From Azospirillum cavernae (GTDB lineage: Bacteria; Pseudomonadota; Alphaproteobacteria; Azospirillales; Azospirillaceae), in the NCBI RefSeq assembly GCF_003590795.1, contig NZ_QYUL01000001.1, positions 1,629,001 through 1,693,000 on the forward strand: a stretch of DNA of 64,000 nucleotides. The letters run 5' to 3'. This document shows positions 54,978-63,669 of this stretch, piece after piece. The notes under the pieces were generated by a model. It saw only the letters and a list, made by a program, of their open reading frames with translations. It ran no database searches and was not told where the DNA came from. Within the stretch, counting starts at the first letter, position 1, and each line of letters begins with the position of its first letter. The translations under genes and the position numbers were made by a program.

Positions 54978-55008
54978 CCGCCCGTCGCCCAGTCAGGGAA
55001 GCCCCAAG

Positions 55009-56055
55009 TCAGGGAAGCGTCGAGAACCCGCGCAGCAACGCCGCCGCGATCATCGCGGCGAGTTGCGCGTGCTGGTCTTCCCGCGAGACGGCGCCCTCCT
55101 TGCACAGCGCCTCATCCTCGCCCTCGGCCCGCAGGATGGCGGCTCCGCGTGGCGTGCAGACGCCGAACAGGCTGAAGGCGTTGGCGCCCGGCAACCGGAT
55201 GTAGCGCGCGGTCGGCGCCGCCGCCCCCAACTCCGCCGCCTCCAGCCAGGGGGGAGTCTCGCCCCGCGCGCCCAGATTGATGATGGTCGTCGGCGCCGCG
55301 ATCTCGGCCAGACCATCCCAGGAAAAGCTTCCGCTCAGTTCCGGGTCGATGACCACGGCGGTGCGAAGGCGAGGATCACGGTGAGGCCGGGTCAACGGCG
55401 CGACGTCAACCTGATGCAGATCGACGCCCGCCTTGGCGAACCACGCGCAATCCGGCCCCCCGTTGGGGCCGTCGCACAGGCGCCGGTAGCGTTCGGGGTC
55501 GAGCCGCGCGCCCACCAAAGCCAAGGACGAGGCGCCGCCGAGGAAGAACCCCACAGCCGCCACTTTTTCCATATCGGCGTGCGGCCGCACCGACGGATCG
55601 CCCTCCACCGCCGACAAGGCCGCCGACAGATCGGCTGGGCGAAGGCCAACCTCGGCGACGGCCCGCGCCGCCTCGCTTGCTTCCAGAACCGGCGGCTGAA
55701 CCGCCGCGACGATGTAGCCGCGTTCGGCCAGACGGGCGCTGATCCAGCCGCTTTGATGCGGCGCGGCGCGCAAGCCGCCATGCGCGACCACCACCACCGG
55801 AAACACGCCATCGGCCATCGCCGCGTCCCGCAAGGCGGAGACCCCTGCGAACACGCTGTTCGCCCCGACGCGCTCGGGCTTGCCCCCGCTTCCGGCCGGA
55901 TACCACACGGTCAGAGCGAGCGTCGCCCCGCGCTCGGGCGCTGAGACGCTCATCATCCGCACCCCGATCGCGTCGGACGCGCGCGCCGACAGGCTCCCCC
56001 CGGTGGCGCAGAGCGCCAGAAGAGCCAACGTGCGAAGTGACGACAGCGAACGCAT
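55009..56055 (-). CDS. Exported alpha/beta-hydrolase-fold protein with altered nucleophile elbow
   Basis: 348 residues with a signal peptide (SLRTLALLALCATGGSLSARA). The architecture follows dienelactone-hydrolase/PAF-acetylhydrolase-like proteins: LTVWYPAGS, FPVVVVAHGGLRAAPHQSGWISARLAERGYIVAAVQPP, the elbow AAVGFFLGGASSLAL, VVIDPELSGSFSW. In the elbow the catalytic serine of GxSxG is replaced by phenylalanine (GFFLGG), although two serines follow shortly after. The protein may be a non-catalytic member or use another residue. It is convergent with the hemerythrin receptor. Confidence 0.8.
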   Translation of the reverse strand: MRSLSSLRTLALLALCATGGSLSARASDAIGVRMMSVSAPERGATLALTVWYPAGSGGKPERVGANSVFAGVSALRDAAMADGVFPVVVVAHGGLRAAPHQSGWISARLAERGYIVAAVQPPVLEASEAARAVAEVGLRPADLSAALSAVEGDPSVRPHADMEKVAAVGFFLGGASSLALVGARLDPERYRRLCDGPNGGPDCAWFAKAGVDLHQVDVAPLTRPHRDPRLRTAVVIDPELSGSFSWDGLAEIAAPTTIINLGARGETPPWLEAAELGAAAPTARYIRLPGANAFSLFGVCTPRGAAILRAEGEDEALCKEGAVSREDQHAQLAAMIAAALLRGFSTLP

Positions 56056-56226
56056 GAGACCTCAAGACAGGAAGGACCGATCACGGCGGCGCGCCAAACT
56101 TAAGACAGCGCGCCTGCGCCCGACAAGTCCAGCTTCAACCCGATTCTGGAACGCGCCGATCTTTTGCAACCCGACGCCCGCTTTCACCCTCTTGACCTTC
56201 ACGGCGGACAGGCCCATTCCTGGCGC

Positions 56227-56844
56227 ATGATGAAGGCCCGCCTCCTCCGTATCGCCGCCGCCTCCGCTCTGGCCCTCGCCGTGTCCGCCGGCATCGCCTG
56301 GTGGCAGGTCAACAACGTCTCCTCAATGGTGCAAAGCGCGACCAAAAGCGCCGTGCCCATCGGCGGCCCCTTCACCATGACGGACCAGACCGGCAAAGCC
56401 GTCACCGACGCCGATTATCGCGGGAAATACCTGCTGATCTATTTCGGCTACACCTATTGCCCGGACGTCTGCCCCACTGAGTTGGGCGTGATGGCCAAGG
56501 CGCTTGATCTGCTGGGTCGGCAGTCGGACAAGGTCCAACCCCTGTTCATTTCGGTGGATCCCGAGCGCGACACTGTGGCGCACCTGAAGGATTACGTCGC
56601 CCTGTTCCACCCCAACCTGGTCGGCCTGACCGGCACGGCGGAGCAGGTGCGCGACACCGCGCGGGCCTACCGCGTCTATTACGCCAAGGCCCCGCAAAAG
56701 GATGGAAAGCCGGAGGATTACCTGATGGATCACTCCAGCTTCATCTATCTGATGGGGCCGGATGGCGGATTCGTCGGAGTCTACCCGGCGGGGACCACCG
56801 CCGACCGCATCGCCCAAGACCTTGGCACGCGAATCGCGGGTTGA
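56227..56844 (+). CDS. SCO1/SenC-family copper chaperone
   Basis: 205 residues. N-terminal membrane anchor (LLRIAAASALALAVSAGIAWW), then a periplasmic thioredoxin-like domain: GGPFTMTDQTGKAVTDADYRGKYLLIYFGYTYCPDVCP with copper-binding C78 and C82, PLFISVDPERDT, and the third ligand histidine in DHSSFIYLM. SCO proteins deliver copper to cytochrome oxidase CuA. No oxidase genes are near; the atp F0 operon follows. Start at 56227 or the adjacent ATG 56230. Confidence 0.94.
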   Translation: MMKARLLRIAAASALALAVSAGIAWWQVNNVSSMVQSATKSAVPIGGPFTMTDQTGKAVTDADYRGKYLLIYFGYTYCPDVCPTELGVMAKALDLLGRQSDKVQPLFISVDPERDTVAHLKDYVALFHPNLVGLTGTAEQVRDTARAYRVYYAKAPQKDGKPEDYLMDHSSFIYLMGPDGGFVGVYPAGTTADRIAQDLGTRIAG

Positions 56845-57095
56845 CCGATGAATCCCCCCGTCAACAGGCCCTGGAATGGCGAAAAAGCCCGGTTTTCCGG
56901 TCATACCACTTGGTTTTTTCACGCCGCGAAGCGAGACAACACGCCGCAGCGCGGCATAAACCACGCCCATTTCGATTTTATTGTTATGTTTCAACAGGTT
57001 ATGCAGAGGGTTTTGCGACTTGACAGGGTTGCGCCCCGACCGTATGGTCTCGCCGCTTTCGTATGGCTGCGGGCCAACGGGAATGGCGGGGCGCT
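56845..57095. other. Upstream region of the atp F0 operon
   Basis: 251 bases with an A/T-rich stretch at 56960-57010, likely containing the atpI promoter. Short overlapping frames here have no ribosome binding site. No clear -35/-10 assignment is made. Confidence 0.4.
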
Positions 57096-57464
57096 GTGAC
57101 CAACAACACCCCTCCGAACCCGTTGGAAGACCTCGACGCCCGTTTGCGCAAAGCGCGAGAAGGACAGCGTGGCTGGTCGGGCGGACCTGGTAGCAAATAC
57201 CACCGCCCTCCCCAGGGAGCGATGGCCACCGCGTGGCGCATAGGGACGGAGTTGGTGGCGGCCATGATCGTCGGCGTCGGCGGCGGACTTTTGTTCGACC
57301 GTTGGCTCGGCACCGCGCCCTGGGGACTGATCGTCATGTTCTTCTTCGGGGCGGCGGCGGGAGTGCTGAATGTCTACCGGGCCGTCACTGGTCTCGGCAT
57401 CGCCGCCGGCTATGGCCGGCCCACTGGGGACGACAACGAGCGCCAAGACGGCGACGCACACTGA
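57096..57464 (+). CDS. atpI: ATP synthase protein I
   Basis: 122 residues. A charged N-terminus (LEDLDARLRKAREGQRG) is followed by two membrane helices (GTELVAAMIVGVGGGLLFDRWLGTAPWGLIVMFFFGAAAGVLNVYRAV), the AtpI/AtpZ pattern in which a GGGLLFDRWLGTAPWG loop links the helices. It is implicated in c-ring assembly and Mg handling. GTG 57096 was chosen for the typical front; it is first in the atpI-B-E-F'-F order. Confidence 0.92.
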   Translation: MTNNTPPNPLEDLDARLRKAREGQRGWSGGPGSKYHRPPQGAMATAWRIGTELVAAMIVGVGGGLLFDRWLGTAPWGLIVMFFFGAAAGVLNVYRAVTGLGIAAGYGRPTGDDNERQDGDAH

Positions 57465-57476
57465 GCGAGGACGACC

Positions 57477-58220
57477 TTGGATCCGCTTCACCAGTTCCAA
57501 ATCAACCCGTTGTTCCAGATCGTGCTCGGCGGTTACGACGTGTCGTTCACGAACTCCGCCTTGTTCATGGTCGTGGCCGTGGCGCTGATCTACGCGCTGC
57601 TGGTCGTCGGCATGGCGAACAAGTCGATGGTTCCCGGCCGTTTGCAGTCGCTGGCCGAAGTGTCCTACGAATTTGTCGCCGGTCTGGTCCGCGACAACGC
57701 CGGGCACGACGCCAAGCCCTACTTCCCCTTCGTGTTCTCGATCTTCATGTTCGTGTTGATCGGCAACATGATCGGCATGATCCCCTACACCTTCACCTTC
57801 ACCAGCCACATCATCGTGACCTTCGCGCTGGCGGCGACGGTGTTCGTGTTCGTCACGATCCTGGCCCTCCTCAAGCACGGCCTGCATTTCTTCTCCTTCT
57901 TCATGCCGCACGGCGCTCCGGTGGCGCTCGCTCCGATCCTCATCCCGATCGAGGTGATCTCCTACGTGATGCGCCCCGTCAGCCTCTCGATCCGACTGTT
58001 CGCCAACATGATGGCCGGTCACACGATGCTGAAGGTGTTTGCCGGCTTTACGGTTCTGATGATCAGCGGCCTTGGCGCGCTGGGCTTCGTCACCGGCCTC
58101 GTCCCGCTGGCCATCAACGTCGCGTTGACCGGCTTCGAGTTCCTGGTGGCGTTCCTGCAAGCCTACGTCTTCTCGATCCTGACCTGCCTGTACATCCGCG
58201 ACGCGCTGGAACTGCACTAA
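57477..58220 (+). CDS. atpB: F0F1 ATP synthase subunit a
   Basis: 247 residues, five to six helices. Hallmarks are RPVSLSIRLFANMMAGHTMLK, with the essential arginine in helix aIV, and LVAFLQAYVFSILTCLYIRDAL. It forms the proton half-channels against the c-ring. TTG start at 57477 with GCGAGGA upstream; 12 bases after atpI. Confidence 0.97.
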   Translation: MDPLHQFQINPLFQIVLGGYDVSFTNSALFMVVAVALIYALLVVGMANKSMVPGRLQSLAEVSYEFVAGLVRDNAGHDAKPYFPFVFSIFMFVLIGNMIGMIPYTFTFTSHIIVTFALAATVFVFVTILALLKHGLHFFSFFMPHGAPVALAPILIPIEVISYVMRPVSLSIRLFANMMAGHTMLKVFAGFTVLMISGLGALGFVTGLVPLAINVALTGFEFLVAFLQAYVFSILTCLYIRDALELH

Positions 58221-58289
58221 CCAAACCGCAAGCCAGCCTGTCTTCTCCCTGTTCCATTGAGTTCACACTTACCTAGAGGAATGAGTACC

Positions 58290-58514
58290 ATGGAAGCTGA
58301 AGCCGCCAAGTTCATCGGTGCCGGTCTGGCCGTTATCGCCCTCGCCGGCGTCGGCCTGGGTATCGGCAACATCTTCTCGACGCTCATCAGCTCGATCGCC
58401 CGCAACCCGGCCGTCCAGCCGAAGGTTTTCCCGATCGGCATTCTGGGCTTCGCTTTGACGGAAGCCGTCGCGCTGTTCGCCCTGCTGATCGCCTTCTTGA
58501 TCCTGTTCGCCTAA
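58290..58514 (+). CDS. atpE: F0F1 ATP synthase subunit c
   Basis: 74 residues, a two-helix hairpin: [19 protein letters not shown], the polar loop [14 protein letters not shown] and the second helix [19 protein letters not shown] with the proton-carrying glutamate. AGAGGA nine bases before ATG 58290 makes this the translated start rather than the ATG three codons upstream. Confidence 0.97.
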   Translation: MEAEAAKFIGAGLAVIALAGVGLGIGNIFSTLISSIARNPAVQPKVFPIGILGFALTEAVALFALLIAFLILFA

Positions 58515-58609
58515 GGCCAGAGCGGCTCTTTACAAAACAACGCTCTGACGCGGCGCCGAGCTTCCTTCGGGACGTTGCGGCGCCGCTCCTTTGCCTAGGG
58601 GGACCGATC

Positions 58610-59257
58610 ATGCCGAACCTGTTGGCCAAAGGCCGGCTGGCCCGCTGGTCGGGTGTGGCGGGCGTTTCGCTCGTCACCCTCACCACGATGGCTGGCACTG
58701 TCCTGGCGGCTGCGGCGGAGCACGCTCCGGACGCGGCGCACGGCGGCGAGCACGCTTCCGGCGGCCTGCCGCAGCTCAATCCCGCCAATTTCCCGACCCA
58801 GATCTTCTGGTTGGCGCTGACCTTCGGCGTTCTCTATTACCTCATGTCCAAAAAAGCGCTCCCGCGCGTGGCCGAGGTTCTGGAGGCGCGGCAAGAGCGC
58901 ATTTCGCGCGACCTCGCCAAGGCCGCCCAGTTGAAGGAAGAGGCCGAAGCCGTTCTGGCCCAGGTCGAGAAGTCCCTCGCCGGCGCCCGCGCCGAGGCGT
59001 TGACCCTCATCGGTCAGGCCAGCGCGGAGATCGAGGCGAACAATCAGGCCCGTCAGGCCGCGCTCAACGCCGACCTTTCCGCCCGTCTGACCGCCGCCGA
59101 AGCGTCCATCGCATCGGCCAAGGAACAGGCCATCGCCAACGTCCGCATCGCATCGGCCGACATCGCCCGCGACATCGCCAGCCGTCTGGCTGGAATCGAC
59201 GTCGACTCGGCGCAGGCCGAAGCCGCTGTGGCCGCTGTGATTGAGGAGCGCCGGTGA
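58610..59257 (+). CDS. atpG: F0F1 ATP synthase subunit b' (diverged b copy)
   Basis: 215 residues. An unusually long ~60-residue front with a hydrophobic segment (GVAGVSLVTLTTMAGTVLAA) resembles a signal or extra anchor. It is followed by NFPTQIFWLALTFGVLYYLMSKKALPRVAEVLEARQERISRDL, the b'-type membrane helix and start of the dimerisation coiled coil, then a long Ala/Glu-rich coiled coil. It pairs with subunit b as the peripheral stalk; paired b/b' genes are typical of phototroph-lineage alphaproteobacteria. The stop overlaps the next start. Confidence 0.94.
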   Translation: MPNLLAKGRLARWSGVAGVSLVTLTTMAGTVLAAAAEHAPDAAHGGEHASGGLPQLNPANFPTQIFWLALTFGVLYYLMSKKALPRVAEVLEARQERISRDLAKAAQLKEEAEAVLAQVEKSLAGARAEALTLIGQASAEIEANNQARQAALNADLSARLTAAEASIASAKEQAIANVRIASADIARDIASRLAGIDVDSAQAEAAVAAVIEERR

Positions 59258-59739
59258 TGATCCAAAAGCCTGAATTCTGGGTCGCCGTCTCCTTCGTCAT
59301 TTTCATGGCCCTGGTGTGGAAGAAGGCTTCGGCGGCGATCACCGCCCTGCTCGACGCCCGCGCCGCCAAGATCCGCGCCGAACTGGACGAGGCCGAGCGT
59401 CTGCACAAGGACGCTCTCGCCCTGCTCAGCGGCTATCAGCGCCGTCAGGCCGACGCGCTGAAGGAAGCGGACGCCATCCTGTCCCACGCCCGCGAAGAAG
59501 CGGCCCGTCTGCGCGCGCAGGCCGGCGCCGATCTCGAGGCGGCGTTGAAGCGTCGCGAGGCGCAGGCCTTGACCCGCATCGCCCAGGCGGAAGCCGCTGC
59601 GGTGTTGGAAGTGCGCAACCTGACCGTCGATGTCGCCATCGACGCCAGCCGTCGTCTTCTGGCTGGCGGTCTCCAGGCCGCCCAGGCGGATCTGTTGATC
59701 GAGCAGTCGATCGGCGAACTGCCCAAGCACCTGCATTGA
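59257..59739 (+). CDS. atpF: F0F1 ATP synthase subunit b
   Basis: 160 residues: N-terminal helix (EFWVAVSFVIFMALVWKKA), then a charged Ala-rich coiled coil to the C-terminus. It is the second chain of the peripheral stalk holding F1. ATG 59257 lies in a TGATG stop-start overlap with b' and has GAGGAG eight bases upstream. It ends the F0 operon, before a strong terminator; F1 genes are not in the window. Confidence 0.95.
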   Translation: MIQKPEFWVAVSFVIFMALVWKKASAAITALLDARAAKIRAELDEAERLHKDALALLSGYQRRQADALKEADAILSHAREEAARLRAQAGADLEAALKRREAQALTRIAQAEAAAVLEVRNLTVDVAIDASRRLLAGGLQAAQADLLIEQSIGELPKHLH

Positions 59740-59807
59740 TCGCAGATACATAACTCTCTTCGGGTCCGCCGCCCTGTTTGTTGCGGAACTGAGAACAGAG
59801 TTTCGGA

Positions 59808-59836
59808 AAACCCCAGCCTAGCCGCTGGGGTTTTTC
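59808..59836 (+). terminator. Rho-independent terminator of the atp F0 operon
   Basis: AAACCCCAGC (59808-59817) pairs with GCTGGGGTTT (59824-59833) around CTAGCC and runs into T5. Confidence 0.9.
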
Positions 59837-59909
59837 TTTGGTCCAATGGTCGCCAGCCCCCCATCTATCGCTTGCCCCGCCCCACGGCCCGGCTGGAGTC
59901 CGACCCAAC

Positions 59910-60689
59910 ATGACCGTCTTTCCCTCCGTCTTCGTTTCCCACGGCGCCCCCACCCTGATTCTGGAAAACAGCCCTGGTCGGGATTTTCTCGCCGGGCTGG
60001 GAACCCGACTCGGACGCCCCAGCGCGGTTCTCGCCGTCTCGGCCCATTGGACCACCCGGCGACCAGCGGTCAGCGGCGCCGTCGCGCCGGAAACCGTCCA
60101 TGATTTCTATGGCTTTCCCGACGCGCTCTATCAACGGCGCTACCCGGCTCCCGGCGCGCCCGCGCTGGCCGAGCGGGTCGCCGGACTGACCGACGCCGTG
60201 GTGGACCCCACACAAGGGCTGGATCACGGCGCTTGGGTGCCAATGATGCTGATGTACCCCGAGGCCGATATTCCGGTGGCGCAGGTCGCGGTTCAACCGG
60301 GGCGCAGCGCCGCCGACCACATCGCGATGGGTCGGCAACTGGCCGCGCTGCGCCGCGAAGGCGTGTTGATTCTGGGCAGCGGCGGCGCGGTTCACAATCT
60401 GCGGGAGTTCCAGTTCGGCGGCGGCGCGGTGGCCCGTTGGGCTGGCGACTTCGCCAACTGGCTCGACGCCACGCTCACCGCTGGCGACTCCGAGGCGCTG
60501 GCCAACTGGCAGACCGGCAGCCCCGACGCCCGCCGCGCCCACCCCAGCGACGAGCATTTCCTGCCCCTGCCGGTCGCCTTCGGCGCGGCGGGCGAAGGCG
60601 CGCGGGCCGAACGACTGCACGCCGGGTTCGAGCATGGCAGCCTCGGCATGCAGGCCTACGCCTTTTCAAACCCGACGGACGACGCGTAA
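59910..60689 (+). CDS. 4,5-DOPA-extradiol-dioxygenase-like (LigB family, YgiD-type)
   Basis: 259 residues. Zinc-binding histidines are in VFVSHGAPTL and AVSAHWTT, with further conserved HGAWVPMMLMYP, LILGSGGAVHNLREF and HPSDEHFLPLPVAFGAAGE. These are typical of the bacterial/plant DODA-like family that opens catechol rings. Physiological substrate in bacteria is mostly unknown. ATG 59910 follows the atp terminator; the gene is monocistronic or joins the kinase downstream. Confidence 0.92.
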   Translation: MTVFPSVFVSHGAPTLILENSPGRDFLAGLGTRLGRPSAVLAVSAHWTTRRPAVSGAVAPETVHDFYGFPDALYQRRYPAPGAPALAERVAGLTDAVVDPTQGLDHGAWVPMMLMYPEADIPVAQVAVQPGRSAADHIAMGRQLAALRREGVLILGSGGAVHNLREFQFGGGAVARWAGDFANWLDATLTAGDSEALANWQTGSPDARRAHPSDEHFLPLPVAFGAAGEGARAERLHAGFEHGSLGMQAYAFSNPTDDA

Positions 60690-60797
60690 CCTCCACTTGC
60701 CTGTTTGCGAGACGAGCGCGCCAAGCTACAATCCCGCCCGCGCGGCGGCCCTTCGCCCCGCGCCTTTTTGGATTGGACATCGCGTGCGGGAGTTGGC

Positions 60798-62813
60798 GTG
60801 AAGCGGAGCGGCATTCTGTCCCGGAGCGGCGGCCTGCCCCGATTCCGCGCGATGACCGTGGCCTCCCGGATCTCGGTCGGCTTTGGCGTGGCGTTGGCTT
60901 TGGTGCTGGCGCTGACCATCGTTGGCCTTGGCTGGTTCTACGCGGTGAGCCGCGACGTCGGCGCCTTTTCCAACAGCGCCGACATCTCGCAAACAGCGGC
61001 CGACGCCGACATCGCCTTGCGCGATCTTGAGGTGTCGGTCCGCGATCATCTGACCTATGGCGACGACCAAAGCCTGCTCGACGCCACGTTGCGCCATGAC
61101 AGCATCAGCGAGCGACTCGCAACGCTGACCAAGGCCGCCACCGACCCCGCCGACCAGACGGCGCTGGCCAAGGCCAACGCCTCGCTCAGCGATTACTGGA
61201 CGGCGGTGCAGCGCATCATCGCCCTGCGCAACGACCGCAACACCCGCATCATCACCGCGTTGGAACCGCTGGTCAGCCAGACCCGCGAAAAGCTTGGGCA
61301 GTTGAAGAACGCCGGCGGCGTCGATTCGAGCGCGCTGGCCGGCGACGCCACCGTCGCCGTCCTGCTGATGCAAGAGCATCTGTCCCGCTACGTCGAGCGC
61401 CGCGATCCGCTGGACGCCGAGGCGATGCGGACGGAGTTGGCCAACGCCCGCAACAAGCTGGCGGAGATGAACCGTTATCTGTGGGTGTCCGGCACCCGCC
61501 AGATCATCGGCGAGGTCGGCGATCTTCTGGCCAAGGCCGACGACAACATAACCCGCGTCGAAGCGACGGTGGTGGAGGAGGACGGGCTGCGCGCCGACGC
61601 GATGGCCCCCAACGCCGCCGGAATCGCCGCCAACATCGGCGAGGTGCGCCGCCGCGCCGACGGCGGGGCCGATGGGTTGCGCAGCGCCCTCACGAGCAGC
61701 ATGAGCGGCTACACCACGATCGCCCTGTCCGTCGGCGGCGTGATTCTGCTGCTCGGTCTGCTGGCGGTGTGGCTGGTCCAGCGCAGCGTTGGGCGGCCCG
61801 TTCACAGCATGGCCGACGCGGTGACGGCGCTGGCCGCTGGACAGACGAATTTCCCATTGCCCGCCATCCGGGGCGACGACGAAATCGCCGCCATGGCGCG
61901 CGCCGTTCACCGCCTGCGCGCCACCGCCGAGGCCACCGAACGCGAGCGGCAGGAAAGCGACATTCAGACGAGCGCGTTGCTGCGCGACAAGGCCCGCGCC
62001 GAAAACGCCAACGAGGCCAAGACCAATTTTCTGGTCAACATGGGCCAGCAACTGCACAGCCCGCTGACCGACATCATCCAATCCAGCCAAACCCTGATGA
62101 GCGAGTTGCACCGGCTGGGCGTGACCGAGTTGGCGACCGACGTCGAACACATCCAATGGACCAGCGAACAGCTCGTCGGGCTGGTCGATTCGCTGCTCGA
62201 TTACGCCAAAATCGAGGCTGGGGCGATGGACGTCTGCCTTCAGGATTTCGACGTCAACCGCCTGTTGGTCGAGGTCCGCGAACGCAGCCTGCCCAACGCC
62301 GATCTGCACGACAACAGCCTGGACATCGCCGCCGCCGCCGGGCTGGGCGCGATGCATTCCGATTTCACCAAGGTGCGGCAGGCCCTGCTCAACCTGCTGG
62401 ATAACGCCTGCAAATTCACCCAGAGCGGCTCGATTGTCCTAGGGGCCGAAAAGACCGAGCGCGACGGCGTGTCCTGGTTCCGTTTCACCGTGACCGACAC
62501 CGGGCGCGGCTTCCCCAGCGCGCAAACCGGACGGCTGTTCCAGCCCTTCGTCCAGGGCGGCGCGGTGCCGACCAGCGGCAAGCGGCGCGGCGCCGGTCTG
62601 GGGCTGACTCTGGTCGGCCATTACACCGCCATGCTGGGCGGCGACATCGAGGTGACGAGCGAACCGGGCCAAGGCGCCCGCATCACCCTGACCCTGCCCG
62701 CCATTTACCAGCCCCCGGCGGAAGAGCGTTCCCTGCAACTCGACGCCATTGGCGGCGCGCGCCCGCTGCTGCGCGTCGCCTCGCACAAGCCGATGGCGCA
62801 ACTGACGCCGTAA
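60798..62813 (+). CDS. Membrane sensor histidine kinase homologue lacking the phospho-acceptor histidine
   Basis: 671 residues. A membrane helix (~25-47) is followed by a large helical periplasmic region (~50-315) and a second helix (~322-345). Then come HAMP, a coiled coil and HisKA-like NFLVNMGQQLHSPLTDIIQ, where SHELRTPL has become GQQLHSPL so the acceptor histidine is glutamine. HATPase elements remain: LLNLLDNACKFT, DTGRGFPS and GAGLGLTLVGHY. It may act by binding or modulating another kinase. GTG 60798 with GGGAG upstream was preferred; ATG 60852 is the alternative. Confidence 0.88.
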   Translation: MKRSGILSRSGGLPRFRAMTVASRISVGFGVALALVLALTIVGLGWFYAVSRDVGAFSNSADISQTAADADIALRDLEVSVRDHLTYGDDQSLLDATLRHDSISERLATLTKAATDPADQTALAKANASLSDYWTAVQRIIALRNDRNTRIITALEPLVSQTREKLGQLKNAGGVDSSALAGDATVAVLLMQEHLSRYVERRDPLDAEAMRTELANARNKLAEMNRYLWVSGTRQIIGEVGDLLAKADDNITRVEATVVEEDGLRADAMAPNAAGIAANIGEVRRRADGGADGLRSALTSSMSGYTTIALSVGGVILLLGLLAVWLVQRSVGRPVHSMADAVTALAAGQTNFPLPAIRGDDEIAAMARAVHRLRATAEATERERQESDIQTSALLRDKARAENANEAKTNFLVNMGQQLHSPLTDIIQSSQTLMSELHRLGVTELATDVEHIQWTSEQLVGLVDSLLDYAKIEAGAMDVCLQDFDVNRLLVEVRERSLPNADLHDNSLDIAAAAGLGAMHSDFTKVRQALLNLLDNACKFTQSGSIVLGAEKTERDGVSWFRFTVTDTGRGFPSAQTGRLFQPFVQGGAVPTSGKRRGAGLGLTLVGHYTAMLGGDIEVTSEPGQGARITLTLPAIYQPPAEERSLQLDAIGGARPLLRVASHKPMAQLTP

Positions 62814-62819
62814 CAGCGG

Positions 62820-63515
62820 TCACGCGCGCGGGCGAGCCGTGTCCTCTGGGGCGTCGTTGTCGTCGATGGGTTGACCGTACTTCATCCGGCGCATCTTTTC
62901 GGCCACCCGCGCGATTTCGGCGGGCGGCAGGATCACCGGCTCGCCAAGCTGTTGGGCGTAAAGATACTGGCGGGCCAGCGTTTCGACCTCCACCGCCAAG
63001 GCCAACGCCGCTTTGACGCTTTTGCCCAGAACGATCATGCCGTGGTTCGCCAGCAGGCAGGCCAACCGCCCGTCCAGCGCGGCAAGCGCGTGGTCGGACA
63101 GTTCTTGCGTCCCGAAGGTGGCGTAGGGCGCGCAGCGGATCGAATCGCCGCCAGCCAGCGCCACCATGTAATGAAAGCTGGGGATGCCGTGACCATGCAC
63201 GGCCAGCGCCGTGGCGAAGGTCGGGTGCGCGTGCAGCACGACGTCCACGTCGGCGCGCGCGCGCAGAATGTCGCGGTGAAACCGCCATTCCGACGAGGGG
63301 CGGCGCGCGCCGACGTACGTGCCGTCGAAGCCCATTGCGACGATGTCCTCCGGCGTCATCTCGTCATAAGGCAGGCTCGTCGGGGTGACGAGAAAGCCGT
63401 CGGCGATCCGCATCGACAGATTGCCCGACGCGCCTTGATTGACGCCCAGCCGGTTCATGGCGAGGCAGGCGTCGATGATCGCCCGGCGTTCGGTCAGATT
63501 GGCAAGCTGTGTCAT
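62820..63515 (-). CDS. Class II aldolase/adducin-family protein
   Basis: 231 residues. Motifs: MNRLGVNQGASGNLSMRIADGFLVTPTSLPYDEM (substrate phosphate-binding glycine/serine loop), SSEWRFHRDILRARADVDVVLHAHPTFATALAV with the acid and two zinc histidines, and LLANHGMIVLGKSVKAALALAVEVE with the third. These match fuculose-1-phosphate aldolase-type enzymes and related dehydratases. The real substrate is not evident. It is convergent with the kinase homologue (6-base gap). Confidence 0.92.
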   Translation of the reverse strand: MTQLANLTERRAIIDACLAMNRLGVNQGASGNLSMRIADGFLVTPTSLPYDEMTPEDIVAMGFDGTYVGARRPSSEWRFHRDILRARADVDVVLHAHPTFATALAVHGHGIPSFHYMVALAGGDSIRCAPYATFGTQELSDHALAALDGRLACLLANHGMIVLGKSVKAALALAVEVETLARQYLYAQQLGEPVILPPAEIARVAEKMRRMKYGQPIDDNDAPEDTARPRA

Positions 63516-63594
63516 CGGGGGTTGGCTCCGTCAGGATCGGAGCGCAGCGAGCCAGATCGGCGGAGCGGCGTCAAGAGCGTCGGAACGGTTCGCT

Positions 63595-63636
63595 TTTTCC
63601 CCCTCCCCGGCCCTCCCCCGCTTCGCGGGAGAGGGA
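63595..63636. repeat. Single REP-like palindromic unit
   Basis: One unit of the family at 12731 and 42910: CCCCCTCCCC, CCCTCCCCCGC, TTC loop, GCGGGAGAGGGAG. It sits between two minus-strand genes. Confidence 0.7.
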
Positions 63637-63669
63637 GAAGCGCTGCGAAGTCCCCGCGCAAATCAAGCT

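Noticed and set aside
56848..57099. Small ORFs upstream of atpI
   Set aside because: No ribosome binding site or family; region more likely holds the atp promoter.
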